Shown piece after piece: positions 7,330-15,322 of a DNA stretch of 64,000 bases. Source of the DNA: CAVVEQ01 sp963802095 (GTDB lineage Bacteria > Chloroflexota > Anaerolineae > Anaerolineales > Anaerolineaceae). The notes under the pieces are model-generated. The model was given only the letters and a program-made list of their open reading frames with translations, searched no databases and was not told the origin of the DNA. Within the stretch, counting starts at the first letter, position 1, and every line of letters begins with the position of its first letter. The DNA lies in contig CAWDHI010000005.1 of the NCBI GenBank assembly GCA_963802095.1, positions 1-64,000 of the forward strand. The letters are read 5' to 3'. A program made the position numbers and the translations under genes.

Positions 7330-8571
7330 CTAGGGGGTGGGTGTAAGAGCGGGCGTGATGATCACCTCCAGGGTATCCGGGAGGATGGAATCCACTTTAA
7401 GACCGTCGACAGCGATCCTGGCGGAAGGTTGTATCTGGTAATTTCCGGGGGTCAGCCCGGCCAGGTCGATCACAACCCGGACATCGTTGGTTGTAAGTTT
7501 GTTGAGCAACGGAAGCGGTCCGGAGATGATCACATCCACGCGGGTGGGGGAAACCTTCGCGCTATAACCAGTTTCCAGCCCTTCGGTTTCCACGGGCAGG
7601 TTGGCAAAGGTGAGGCTACCCTCCAGCGCGGATATCCCCAACCGCACCTGAACAGATTCCTCCCCGTCCATCTGGATGCCCTGGGGCATGTTCAATTTCA
7701 CCTTGATGTCTGTGTCGGTGTTTATCCCGGTCAGATCAAGGGGCAGGGTCTCGATATACCCGGGCAGGTTCTCGACCAGCTTCGGATCATCTGAGTAGAC
7801 GGTCAGCACCGGCGGGGTGACGGTGACGCTATTCAGCCGGTAGCCGTTGGCGAGCTGACCGGTGAAGGGCACCCGCACGACCACGGTGCGGTAACCGCCA
7901 CGCTGCTCGATAGCCTGCGAAACCTGCACGGCGGCGGGGATCACCTGGACGCCACGAACGATATTCCCCTCTTCATCCAGCGCGAGAATTGGAAGCTCCT
8001 GGTCGATGGTCTTGGCGGCGTTATTCAATTGCAGACTGGTCTGCAGCCCCATCACGCTGGCTACCCTGGAGGCAGGGCCTGTGACCGTGGCGCTCTGTGG
8101 AGTCAATATGGTGCTCCCCAGTGAAAACCCGGGGGAAGGGCTGCCGATAGTCTGGTACCCGACCGGGAGGATGCGGGATTCGATTATTTCAAGGCTCACA
8201 TCGGTGAGATCGATCGAGGCGGATACTACGACAGCCGGGTTTTCGGTGACCTGCACCTGGATGGGTACCTGATGCTCCCCTGCCTGCAGCCCGGAAAGAT
8301 CGAGGATAGCCCGGACGGAGGACGGGTCTGCGTTGATGCGCGCCCAGACGGAGCGGGGTGCCCGCAGAACCACCGAAGTTTCATCAGCAATCGGGTTCGT
8401 GACCATCAAGGCGGGATCCTGCCCGATGACCGTGATGGGCACTGGGTTTTGCAGGGGTAGGGTTTGGGAAGGGTCGGTGGAGATGACCGCCAGCACCCAT
8501 ACGGCAAGGGCGAGAAGGAAGGCGGTCAACAGGGTGGAAAGGTTTCTGCCCAGGAAGCGGAAGAATTTCAC
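7330..8571 (-). CDS. cdaR: YbbR-domain protein, CdaA regulator (CdaR)
   Basis: 413 residues. One N-terminal transmembrane helix (about 11-31) anchors an extracellular part made of YbbR repeats, each about 80-90 residues. About four are visible, as recurring segments of the type VQVTENPAV, RVPFTGQLANGY and LPVETEGLETGY. In Firmicutes, CdaR binds the membrane diadenylate cyclase CdaA and tunes c-di-AMP synthesis. Here it overlaps the cdaA stop by four bases (ATGA), which supports that pairing. In Firmicutes glmM usually follows; here der does. Confidence 0.9.
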   Translation of the reverse strand: MKFFRFLGRNLSTLLTAFLLALAVWVLAVISTDPSQTLPLQNPVPITVIGQDPALMVTNPIADETSVVLRAPRSVWARINADPSSVRAILDLSGLQAGEHQVPIQVQVTENPAVVVSASIDLTDVSLEIIESRILPVGYQTIGSPSPGFSLGSTILTPQSATVTGPASRVASVMGLQTSLQLNNAAKTIDQELPILALDEEGNIVRGVQVIPAAVQVSQAIEQRGGYRTVVVRVPFTGQLANGYRLNSVTVTPPVLTVYSDDPKLVENLPGYIETLPLDLTGINTDTDIKVKLNMPQGIQMDGEESVQVRLGISALEGSLTFANLPVETEGLETGYSAKVSPTRVDVIISGPLPLLNKLTTNDVRVVIDLAGLTPGNYQIQPSARIAVDGLKVDSILPDTLEVIITPALTPTP

Positions 8572-9458
8572 GGTTGATCCTCCTTATCCCCGGGAGATAC
8601 GAACAAATCGCGGATCGCAGCAAAAACCCCCTTTTTTGGTTGGGCAGAATCCCCCATTTCGAAGAAGGCGAGCAGCACATTTTCCAGCCGGTCGGTATCC
8701 AGTTTGCGGATCATGTGCCCGCCGTGCGTGATCGAGATCGCCCCATTTTGCTCCGAAACGACCACGGCAATGCTGTCGGAAACTTCGGAGATCCCCAATG
8801 CAGCGCGGTGGCGCAAACCCATTTGCCGCTCGGCGGAACGATCCAGAACCCCACTGGCGGAAAGCGGCATCACACAGGAGGCTGCCAGGATGCGGTCTTC
8901 CTGAATGATCACAGCTCCATCGTGGAGGGGTGTGTTGGGGTGAAAGATCTGGATGAGCAGTTCCGGTGCCACCCGGGCGTTGAGGGTCACGCCGGTGCGG
9001 ACGTATTCCCCCAGGGAATCGCGCCGCTGGAGGATGATCAACGCGCCATGCCGCCGGGCGGAAAGGCGCGCGCAGGCTTCCACGACTGTGTGGATGGTGG
9101 CGGTCATCACGCCGGGTTTGCCCTTGGAGAAAATGCCGAAGGTGGGTGTGCCGGCACGCCCCAGCCGCTCCAATCCGCGGCGGATCTCAGGCGCGAACAC
9201 CACAGGAATGGCGATCAGCAGGGCGGGAAGGGCTTTCTCCACCAGCCAGGAAAACGCTGGAAGATCGACCACGGTGGCGAGTAATGCCAGGATGATGAAG
9301 AGAACCAGCAGACCGCGCAGCAGGGTGACCGCCTGCGTATCGCGCAAGGCAAGCAGAACGGTGAAGAAGATGGCGGAAACAAGGAATAAATCCAGGACGC
9401 TCAGCCAGGTGAAGCGCTGGAAAAGAAAGAGCAGCTCGTCTACTAGGTTTTGAACCAT
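8568..9458 (-). CDS. cdaA: Diadenylate cyclase CdaA
   Basis: 296 residues. Makes cyclic di-AMP from two ATP. Three N-terminal membrane helices (about 20-37, 41-62, 75-92) precede the DAC domain with its signature motifs DGA (180-182) and RHR (216-218). The start is the ATG at 9458, which matches known CdaA N-termini. An open frame continues upstream to 9635 but runs across the end of coaE and has no family similarity. It lies four bases after coaE and overlaps cdaR. No c-di-AMP phosphodiesterase is visible in the window. Confidence 0.96.
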   Translation of the reverse strand: MVQNLVDELLFLFQRFTWLSVLDLFLVSAIFFTVLLALRDTQAVTLLRGLLVLFIILALLATVVDLPAFSWLVEKALPALLIAIPVVFAPEIRRGLERLGRAGTPTFGIFSKGKPGVMTATIHTVVEACARLSARRHGALIILQRRDSLGEYVRTGVTLNARVAPELLIQIFHPNTPLHDGAVIIQEDRILAASCVMPLSASGVLDRSAERQMGLRHRAALGISEVSDSIAVVVSEQNGAISITHGGHMIRKLDTDRLENVLLAFFEMGDSAQPKKGVFAAIRDLFVSPGDKEDQP

Positions 9459-9462
9459 TGGA

Positions 9463-10608
9463 TCAGATGGGGCGCAACACCCTATCCACGCGCAACTGCT
9501 TAAAGAAGAGGACCGACCCAGTGGGCATGCTTTCCTGGGCGGCTTCCTGCCAGGCGAGGACACCCAGGGTTTCCGGGGCGCGGCGTTCGTAGCCCAGCCC
9601 TTTCCAGAAATCCACCTTGGCGGATTGGTTGGCATCGATGAAAAGAAGGGAAGCCTCGCATTGCAGGTCGCGTGAAGCCTGCTCCATTTCCTTAATAAGC
9701 ATGGGAACAGCCTCTTCGAAGGTGAGCCTGGGATCGATCAGGATTTCGGTGGTGCGGGAGATGAGATTCTCCACCTGCCAGCCAATGATGCCGATGATTT
9801 TATTGCGCAAGGTGAGCAGCATGAAGGCTTTCTCGCCAAATGCTTCCATTACCTTTTCCTCGGTCATATTCTCGTGGTTCTTGCTCAGGCGATTATAGAG
9901 CTCGGCTATCTCAAGGCAGTGCCCGGGGCTGCCACGGACGACACTGATGGTACCCTGGGGGGCTTTGGTCTCTACCACATGGGCGGGAGGCTGGGCGGCC
10001 ATCGCCCCGGGGATGAATTTCTTCCAGGCTGCAGCCACCTGGCGCCAGGTTTCTTCGAAGGTGGAAATATTTTTAATGATGACGGAGGCAGAAGCGATCT
10101 TTTCTTCCTGTGGGCTTTGGGTGTCAATTCGCTCACGGGCATCCGCTTCGCTCATATGTCGCTGCCGAACGAGGCGGGAGAGCTGCAGCTCGGGGAAAGC
10201 GTACGATACCCATATTGCGTCGCAATGCTTTCCCAGCCCGCTTTCGATCAATTTAATTGCTTCCACTACGATAACCTTCTGGGAGGCGCGTTTGACGATC
10301 AGGTCAATGGCGCCGGATACGAGTGGGTGGATGATGGCTTCCAGGTCCGCCATCGCGACAGGGTTGCTGAAGGTGATGGACGCGAGCTTGGCACGGTCGA
10401 TCTCGCCATCGGGGGCAATCACCCATTTACCAAAGGTCTCCAACACCCGCTGGTAACCCGGGGCTCCCTTGGCGATGGCGCGGTGGGCAAGCTGGTCTGC
10501 GTCGATGCCATACGCGCCCAGGTGCTCCAACATGCGGCGGACGACGCTTTTTCCGGTGCCGATATTTCCGGTGAGGCCAATGACATATTTATCTGCCCAT
10601 TTACCCAC
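9463..10608 (-). CDS. coaE: Dephospho-CoA kinase fused to a GNAT-like domain
   Basis: 381 residues, about 180 more than a normal CoaE. Residues 1-205 are dephospho-CoA kinase, the last step of CoA synthesis, with P-loop GLTGNIGTGKS, the IDADQLAH motif and the RQRHMSEADARERI lid. Residues about 215-381 read as a GNAT acetyltransferase fold: KIIGIIGWQVEN, EILIDPRLTFEEAVPMLIKE (a divergent CoA-binding loop) and SAKVDFWKGLGYE. GTG start, with GAGGTG upstream. First gene of the coaE-cdaA-cdaR-der operon. A fused acetyl-CoA user or CoA-binding sensor is suggested but not proven. Confidence 0.9.
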   Translation of the reverse strand: MGKWADKYVIGLTGNIGTGKSVVRRMLEHLGAYGIDADQLAHRAIAKGAPGYQRVLETFGKWVIAPDGEIDRAKLASITFSNPVAMADLEAIIHPLVSGAIDLIVKRASQKVIVVEAIKLIESGLGKHCDAIWVSYAFPELQLSRLVRQRHMSEADARERIDTQSPQEEKIASASVIIKNISTFEETWRQVAAAWKKFIPGAMAAQPPAHVVETKAPQGTISVVRGSPGHCLEIAELYNRLSKNHENMTEEKVMEAFGEKAFMLLTLRNKIIGIIGWQVENLISRTTEILIDPRLTFEEAVPMLIKEMEQASRDLQCEASLLFIDANQSAKVDFWKGLGYERRAPETLGVLAWQEAAQESMPTGSVLFFKQLRVDRVLRPI

Positions 10609-10751
10609 GTAACACCTCGAAAGTATGGTTAATGAATTTTATCCACGATGAAGGGAGATGTCAAAACCGCCTTGCCTGCTTGTAATCGGCGTCCTTCATA
10701 TAATATAGGATGCTGAATTATACCGCCCAACCGCCAGTGTGGGCGCTCTCC

Positions 10752-10780
10752 TTGACGAGCCGGTCATTTTTAGGTAAACT
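10752..10780 (+). promoter_or_regulatory. Upstream promoter of the tRNA-tuf cluster
   Basis: TTGACG (10752-10757), 17-base spacer, TAAACT (10775-10780). It lies about 95 bases before the first tRNA and in tandem with a second promoter. Confidence 0.6.
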
Positions 10781-10815
10781 CATCCATTCTGCGGGATGGA
10801 TTCCGCAGGTTAACC

Positions 10816-10844
10816 TTGCCTGCCGATTGAGGCTTTGGTATAAT
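10816..10844 (+). promoter_or_regulatory. Proximal promoter of the tRNA-tuf cluster
   Basis: TTGCCT (10816-10821), 17-base spacer and a perfect TATAAT (10839-10844). Initiation near 10851 leaves about 24 bases before the tRNA-Thr. Tandem promoters fit a highly expressed stable-RNA and translation operon. Confidence 0.75.
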
Positions 10845-10874
10845 CGAGCACGCTCAAAACGCACCTTAAAAAGC

Positions 10875-10947
10875 GCCGATGTAGCTCAGATGGCAGAGCA
10901 GCCGCCTTGTAAGCGGCGGGTCAAGGGTTCGATTCCCTTCATCGGCT
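10875..10947 (+). tRNA. tRNA-Thr (anticodon TGT)
   Basis: Acceptor GCCGATG/CATCGGC, D-arm GCTC...GAGC, anticodon stem GCCGC/GCGGC with loop ctTGTaa, T-loop TTCGATT. No encoded CCA. First gene of the cluster. Confidence 0.96.
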
Positions 10948-11013
10948 CAGTTGCAGGTTGGTGAGTGACGTCGAGATCTCTCGCGGCACTCCCGAGCCGG
11001 CAACGGTTCAAAT

Positions 11014-11097
11014 GGGCGGTTACCCAAGTGGCCAACGGGGACTGACTGTAAATCAGTTGGCGACACGCCTTCGGAGGTTCGAATCCTTCACCGCCCA
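11014..11097 (+). tRNA. tRNA-Tyr (anticodon GTA)
   Basis: Class II tRNA with a long variable arm. Acceptor GGGCGGT/ACCGCCC, anticodon loop ctGTAaa between ACTGA and TCAGT, T-loop TTCGAAT. No encoded CCA. Confidence 0.96.
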
Positions 11098-11171
11098 CAG
11101 GTCTTTATGACCAAATTTCTGCGACTGCTGGTCACCAAGTCGGCAGTTGGAGAAGAATGTAAGTACGGCAA

Positions 11172-11244
11172 GCCCTCATAGCTCAGTTGGTAGAGCACGC
11201 CCTTGGTAAGGGCGGGGTCATGGGTTCAACTCCCATTGAGGGCT
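11172..11244 (+). tRNA. tRNA-Thr (anticodon GGT)
   Basis: Acceptor GCCCTCA/TGAGGGC, anticodon loop ttGGTaa flanked by GCCC/GGGC, T-loop TTCAACT. It lies 53 bases before tuf, the gene order conserved in several deep-branching bacterial phyla. Confidence 0.96.
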
Positions 11245-11297
11245 CTCTTTGCCGAACGAAATTATAAAAATATTTGGAGAGGTAAAGGAGAGCACTA

Positions 11298-12500
11298 ATG
11301 GCGAAGCAAAAATTTGACCGAAGCAAGCCGCATTTGAATGTAGGGACCATGGGGCACATCGACCATGGCAAGACCACATTGACCGCGGCGATCACGAAGT
11401 GGTGTGGATTTATGGGGAAGGCGGAATACCGGGCGTACGACAGTATTGACAACGCACCGGAAGAGAAAGCCCGCGGGATCACGATCAACATTGCCCATGT
11501 GGAGTATGAGACCGAAAAGCGTCACTACGCCCACGTGGATATGCCGGGACACCGCGACTATATCAAGAACATGATCACCGGGGCAGCCCAGGTGGATGGC
11601 GCCATATTGGTGGTAGCCGCGCCGGATGGTCCCATGCCGCAGACGAAGGAACACGTCCTGCTGGCGCGCCAGGTGGAAGTGCCGAGCATCGTTGTGTTTC
11701 TGAACAAAGTGGACATGATGGACGATCCGGAACTGCTGGAACTGGTGGAGATGGAACTGCGCGAGATGCTGACGGGATATAAGTACCCGGGCGAGACCAC
11801 GCCGATCGTGCGCGGGAGCGCGCTGAAGGCGCTGGAGAGCACAAGCACGGATCCGAACGCACCGGAGTACGAGTGCATCAAGGAACTGCTGCGGGTGGTG
11901 GATGAGTATATCCCGGAACCCGTACGCGAAGTGGATAAGCCGTTCATGATGCCGGTCGAGGACGTGTTCTCGATCAAGGGTCGTGGTACGGTGGTGACGG
12001 GGCGTGTGGACCGCGGCAAGATCCATGTAGGGGATCCGGTGGAGATCATCGGGCTGCAGGAGAAGACGCGGACCAGCGTGGTGACCGGGGTGGAGATGTT
12101 CCACAAGCTGCTGGATGAAGGCATGGCCGGGGACAACCTGGGTTTGCTGTTGCGCGGCATTGAGCGCACGGACGTGGAGCGCGGGCAGGTGGTTGCGAAA
12201 GCTGGCAGCATCACGCCGCACACCAAGTTCATGGCACAGGTGTACGTATTGAAGCGTGAAGAGGGTGGGCGGCACAAACCGTTCTTCCCTGGCTACCGGC
12301 CGCAGTTCTATATTCGCACGATGGACGTAACGGGCTCGATCACCCTGCCTGCGGGGGTGGAGATGGTGATGCCCGGGGACAACGTTGAGATGGAAGTGGA
12401 ACTGATCGTACCGGTGGCGCTGGAGCAGGGTTCGCGCTTTGCGATTCGTGAAGGCGGCCTGACGGTGGGCGCTGGCGCGATCACCAAGATAATTGCATAG
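11298..12500 (+). CDS. tuf: Elongation factor Tu
   Basis: 400 residues. GTPase that delivers aminoacyl-tRNA to the ribosome. G1 GHIDHGKT is at residues 19-26, switch I includes RGITIN, G4 is NKVD, and the C-terminal beta-barrels are complete. The G3 region reads DMPGHRDY where DCPGHADY is usual, so Cys becomes Met and Ala becomes Arg beside the catalytic His. It follows three tRNA genes, which were probably processed from the same transcript. AAAGGAGAG lies before the ATG. A hairpin follows the stop and covers the ribosome site of rpmG. Confidence 0.98.
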   Translation: MAKQKFDRSKPHLNVGTMGHIDHGKTTLTAAITKWCGFMGKAEYRAYDSIDNAPEEKARGITINIAHVEYETEKRHYAHVDMPGHRDYIKNMITGAAQVDGAILVVAAPDGPMPQTKEHVLLARQVEVPSIVVFLNKVDMMDDPELLELVEMELREMLTGYKYPGETTPIVRGSALKALESTSTDPNAPEYECIKELLRVVDEYIPEPVREVDKPFMMPVEDVFSIKGRGTVVTGRVDRGKIHVGDPVEIIGLQEKTRTSVVTGVEMFHKLLDEGMAGDNLGLLLRGIERTDVERGQVVAKAGSITPHTKFMAQVYVLKREEGGRHKPFFPGYRPQFYIRTMDVTGSITLPAGVEMVMPGDNVEMEVELIVPVALEQGSRFAIREGGLTVGAGAITKIIA

Positions 12501-12510
12501 GAAGGAATAC

Positions 12511-12532
12511 CTCCCCCGGGTAATCGGGGGAG
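12511..12532 (+). promoter_or_regulatory. Hairpin covering the rpmG ribosome-binding site
   Basis: A perfect 8-bp stem CTCCCCCG / CGGGGGAG with a 6-base loop. The 3' arm is the GGGGGAG Shine-Dalgarno of rpmG, so folding would hide it. It could be a translational control element or simply an attenuating hairpin between tuf and rpmG. Confidence 0.55.
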
Positions 12533-12546
12533 GATAAGTGAGCAAA

Positions 12547-12717
12547 ATGGCATCCAAGAAAAAAGATATCCGCCCGGTGATCACATTTGCCTGCTCTGAT
12601 TGCAAAGAGCGCAATTACACATCGGAAAAGAATCGTAGGAATGATCCCGGCCGCTTGGAGTTCAACAAGTACTGTCCACGCTGCCGCAAGCACACGCTAC
12701 ACCGCGAGACCAAATAA
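12547..12717 (+). CDS. rpmG: 50S ribosomal protein L33
   Basis: 56 residues, complete. The zinc-binding (C+) form, with CSDC and CPRC pairs and the usual KKKDIRPVITFACSDC start and RKHTLHRETK end. The ATG at 12547 gives the normal N-terminus. An in-frame GTG nine bases upstream lies closer to the GGGGGAGGA site and cannot be excluded; it would add three residues. Zn-type L33 is often paired elsewhere with a zinc-free paralog under Zur control, but no Zur-type site was seen here. Confidence 0.95.
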   Translation: MASKKKDIRPVITFACSDCKERNYTSEKNRRNDPGRLEFNKYCPRCRKHTLHRETK

Positions 12718-12768
12718 GGATCTGAGAGAGGGGAGTGGCCTGAAAATGACTACTCCCGGGAACCTTAC

Positions 12769-12842
12769 AGGCCAGTAGCTCAATTTGGCAGAGTGCCTGT
12801 CTCCAAAACAGGAGGTTGCGGGTTCGATTCCTGCCTGGCCTG
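12769..12842 (+). tRNA. tRNA-Trp (anticodon CCA)
   Basis: Acceptor AGGCCAG/CTGGCCT, anticodon stem CCTGT/ACAGG with loop ctCCAaa, T-loop TTCGATT, discriminator G. It sits between rpmG and secE, a widely conserved position. Confidence 0.96.
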
Positions 12843-12917
12843 CCTGATGAAGTGGGAGCCGTCCGTCCCATGTAAAACTGGGAAGACGGCATTTTAGACT
12901 GAAAAAAGGAGTTTGCC

Positions 12918-13124
12918 TTGCCTGAAACAGTGAAAAAACCAAACCGTTTCCAGCGCTGGTGGCGCGAAACCATAGGCGAACTGCGCAAGGTCACCTGGCC
13001 AACCAGGCGGGAAGCCTTTCGTATGACTTATATTGTCCTGGCTGTCATGATCGTTACCGGGATCGTCCTGGGCGCATTTGATTATGTCTTTTCAAGACTG
13101 GTCGGATACCTGGTAAGCCTCTAA
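12918..13124 (+). CDS. secE: Preprotein translocase subunit SecE
   Basis: 68 residues, the short single-helix form. The amphipathic RWWRETIGELRKVTWPTRREA segment that clamps SecY is followed by one membrane helix (about 40-62). The start is a TTG at 12918 with AAGGAG six bases upstream. Followed after 29 bases by nusG, as usual. Confidence 0.95.
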   Translation: MPETVKKPNRFQRWWRETIGELRKVTWPTRREAFRMTYIVLAVMIVTGIVLGAFDYVFSRLVGYLVSL

Positions 13125-13153
13125 CCTGGCGTTTTTATCGCCGAGGAGTATGA

Positions 13154-13828
13154 ATGGTTGAGCAGGATGATCTGAACAACAACGAAGTTTGGGAAGAACC
13201 GGAAGAGAGCCCGGAACCTGTGGCGCCGGCACCTATCCCCACACCCAAACCTGCCGCCCCTGCACCGCAGAGCGCGGAGGATTCGGTTGTTGATATTATC
13301 AGCGACGAAGTTGCCTGGTATGTCATTCATTGCTATTCCGGTTATGAGAACAAAGTGCGCCACAATCTGGAGCAGCGCATCGAGAGCATGAACATGAAGG
13401 ACATGATCTTCGATGTTGTCATCCCAACCCAGGAAGAAATTGAAGTGCGGGATGGAAAACGCCGCACGGTGGAGCGCCATGTTTTTCCAGGCTATGTGCT
13501 GGTCAACATGAAGCTCTCGGAGGAGTCCTGGTACGTGGTACGCAATACACCTGGTGTGACCGGGTTTGTTGGAATGGGCAATCAACCCACCCCTCTGCGT
13601 GATGACGAGGTCAATCAGATCCTCAAGCGCATGGAGGACGAAGCCCCGCTGGTGAAAGTGACCTTCAAAGTGGGCGAACGCATCCGTATCATCGATGGAC
13701 CATTCAACGATTTCCGTGGCACAGTCCAGGATATCGACCAGGCACATACCAAGGTGCGCGTTTTTGTGAATTTCTTCGGGCGGGAAACCCCCGTGGAGTT
13801 GGATTTCTTACAAGTAGAAAAATCGTAA
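13154..13828 (+). CDS. nusG: Transcription antitermination factor NusG
   Basis: 224 residues, about 45 more than the E. coli protein. The extra part is an N-terminal acidic, Pro/Ala-rich tail (residues 1-50). The NGN domain (about 52-160) starts WYVIHCYSGYENKV and contains HVFPGYVLV. The KOW domain (about 172-224) has VGERIRIIDGPFNDFRG. NusG couples RNA polymerase to Rho and the ribosome. Gene order secE-nusG-rplK is standard. Confidence 0.97.
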   Translation: MVEQDDLNNNEVWEEPEESPEPVAPAPIPTPKPAAPAPQSAEDSVVDIISDEVAWYVIHCYSGYENKVRHNLEQRIESMNMKDMIFDVVIPTQEEIEVRDGKRRTVERHVFPGYVLVNMKLSEESWYVVRNTPGVTGFVGMGNQPTPLRDDEVNQILKRMEDEAPLVKVTFKVGERIRIIDGPFNDFRGTVQDIDQAHTKVRVFVNFFGRETPVELDFLQVEKS

Positions 13829-13852
13829 GCATTGACCCTTTTGGGTCTTAAT

Positions 13853-13888
13853 GTGGGAGGGTGCTCCCCTATCACCCGCTAACACCAC
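13853..13888 (+). promoter_or_regulatory. L1-type operator mimic before rplK
   Basis: GTGGGAGG, a short variable hairpin, then CCCGCTAACACCAC. The motif resembles the L1-binding fold of 23S rRNA found in L11-L1 operon leaders, where free L1 represses translation. A second copy lies before rplA. Confidence 0.5.
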
Positions 13889-13901
13889 CAAGGAGAGAAA
13901 A

Positions 13902-14327
13902 GTGGCAAAGAAACTAAAAACTGTCGTCCGTCTGCAGATCCCGGCTGGAAAAGCCAATCCTGCACCCCCCATTGGTCCTGCCCTTGCCGGGCACGGCATC
14001 AATATCATGGCTTTCTGCAAGGAATACAACGCCCGAACCCAGAACCAGGTCGGCGAAATTATTCCTGCGGAGATCAGCGTCTATACCGATGGGTCGTTTA
14101 CCTTTATCCTGAAATCACCCCCGGCTGCAGAGCTGCTCAAGAAGGCTGCCGGTGTTGAAAAAGGATCCGATGTCCCCAACCGAAACAAGGTTGGCAAGGT
14201 AACCAAGGCGCAGATCCGCCAGATCGCGGAGCTGAAAGCCAAGGATATGAATGCCATTGACGTCGAAGGCGCCATGCGCCAGATCGAAGGCACTGCCCGA
14301 AACATGGGGCTGACGGTAGTCGATTAA
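13902..14327 (+). CDS. rplK: 50S ribosomal protein L11
   Basis: 141 residues. The N-terminal domain has the thiostrepton-loop sequence PAGKANPAPPIGPALAGHG and the C-terminal domain binds the GTPase-centre RNA. GTG start at 13902 with AAGGAGAG upstream; the frame is open further upstream but overlaps the leader element. Followed by rplA. Confidence 0.97.
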   Translation: MAKKLKTVVRLQIPAGKANPAPPIGPALAGHGINIMAFCKEYNARTQNQVGEIIPAEISVYTDGSFTFILKSPPAAELLKKAAGVEKGSDVPNRNKVGKVTKAQIRQIAELKAKDMNAIDVEGAMRQIEGTARNMGLTVVD

Positions 14328-14329
14328 TC

Positions 14330-14360
14330 GTGGGAGGGCTAAAACGCCCGTTTGAACCAC
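14330..14360 (+). promoter_or_regulatory. L1-type operator mimic before rplA
   Basis: GTGGGAGGGC, a 4-base loop, GCCCG, then TTTGAACCAC. It shares the GTGGGAGG...CCCG...ACCAC frame of the element before rplK and ends 12 bases before the rplA ATG. Confidence 0.5.
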
Positions 14361-14372
14361 ATAGGAGAAACA

Positions 14373-15092
14373 ATGGCTAAACACGGAAAGAAATACCAGG
14401 CAGCAATTGCCAAAATTGAGAAAGATACCTTTTACGAACCCCGCCAGGCATTGACCCTGGTGAAGGAAACCTCCCCATCCAAGTTCGATGGCACGGTTGA
14501 AGTACATATGCGCATGGGGCTGGATCCACGTCAGGCGGATCAGCAACTGCGCGATGTGGTGGTCCTCCCCCACGGGCTGGGTAAAACGGTGCGCGTACTC
14601 GTCTTCGCCCAGGGCGATGGTGCCACCAAAGCCCAGGAAGCCGGTGCCGATTATGTGGCGGATAGCGATGAATGGATCACTAAAATCCAGAATGGTTTTA
14701 CAGATTTCGATGTCGCCATCTCCACCCCGGATATGATGGGCAAAGCTGGCAAACTGGGGCGCGTGCTTGGTCCCCGCGGTTTGATGCCGAACCCCAAAGC
14801 GGGCACGGTTGTGGATGCGCAGGACCTGCCGCGGGTGATCGAAGAATCCAAAGCCGGACGCGTGGAATTCCGTCTGGATAAGACAGCCAATGTGCATGTA
14901 TCGGTAGGCAAGGTTTCGTTTGATGTGGAAAAGCTCTACGACAACCTGGCTGCCCTGATGGAAGCGATCAAGAAAGCCAAACCTTCCGCTGCGAAGGGCG
15001 TCTATATCAAACGGATCACTCTTGCATCAACTATGGGACCTGGCGTAAAGGTGGACGCGAACGCAGCCCAGATGATGAGCATTAAGGAATAA
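14373..15092 (+). CDS. rplA: 50S ribosomal protein L1
   Basis: 239 residues, usual length. Binds the L1 stalk of 23S rRNA and its own operon mRNA. The family signature MGKAGKLGRVLGPRGLMPNP is present, as is GRVEFRLDKTANVHV. The start is the ATG at 14373 after AGGAG. Confidence 0.97.
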   Translation: MAKHGKKYQAAIAKIEKDTFYEPRQALTLVKETSPSKFDGTVEVHMRMGLDPRQADQQLRDVVVLPHGLGKTVRVLVFAQGDGATKAQEAGADYVADSDEWITKIQNGFTDFDVAISTPDMMGKAGKLGRVLGPRGLMPNPKAGTVVDAQDLPRVIEESKAGRVEFRLDKTANVHVSVGKVSFDVEKLYDNLAALMEAIKKAKPSAAKGVYIKRITLASTMGPGVKVDANAAQMMSIKE

Positions 15093-15144
15093 GAACCGCC
15101 CCGGCGGGGATAAAACCTTGCCCGGAAGCGATTAATAAAGTAAA

Positions 15145-15263
15145 ATAACGCCCGCTCCACAAAGGAGCGATCGCCGAAGACGGCCGGTGCCAGAGATGGC
15201 TTAATTTCCTGCCCAGGTGAAGACAATAGCGCATTCGCGCGATACTTTCCTCCCGGAAACATG
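15145..15263 (+). ncRNA. L10 ribosomal protein leader
   Basis: The rplJ 5' region has the conserved L10-leader segments: a CGCTCC-type helix, CCGAAGACGGCCGGTGCC, then GGCTTAATTTCCTGCCCAGGTGAAGAC. These form the kink-turn structure bound by the L10(L12)4 complex. A terminator hairpin follows at once, so control is probably by attenuation. Confidence 0.8.
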
Positions 15264-15295
15264 TCTTTGCCTGTCTTTACAGGCAAAGATTTTTT
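15264..15295 (+). terminator. Attenuator terminator of the rplJ leader
   Basis: A perfect 11-bp stem TCTTTGCCTGT / ACAGGCAAAGA with loop CTTT and six following U residues, 27 bases before the rplJ start codon. It would end transcription when the L10-L12 complex binds the leader. Confidence 0.85.
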
Positions 15296-15322
15296 AAACT
15301 TGAGGAAAGGAGGTGAATTTCA

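Noticed and set aside
9459..9635. Upstream extension of cdaA
   Set aside because: The open frame overlaps coaE and does not resemble CdaA. The ATG at 9458 gives the normal N-terminus.
11295..12614. 439-codon frame on the minus strand over tuf
   Set aside because: Shadow of tuf. Its product is His/Arg-rich with no known fold, and tuf is certain.
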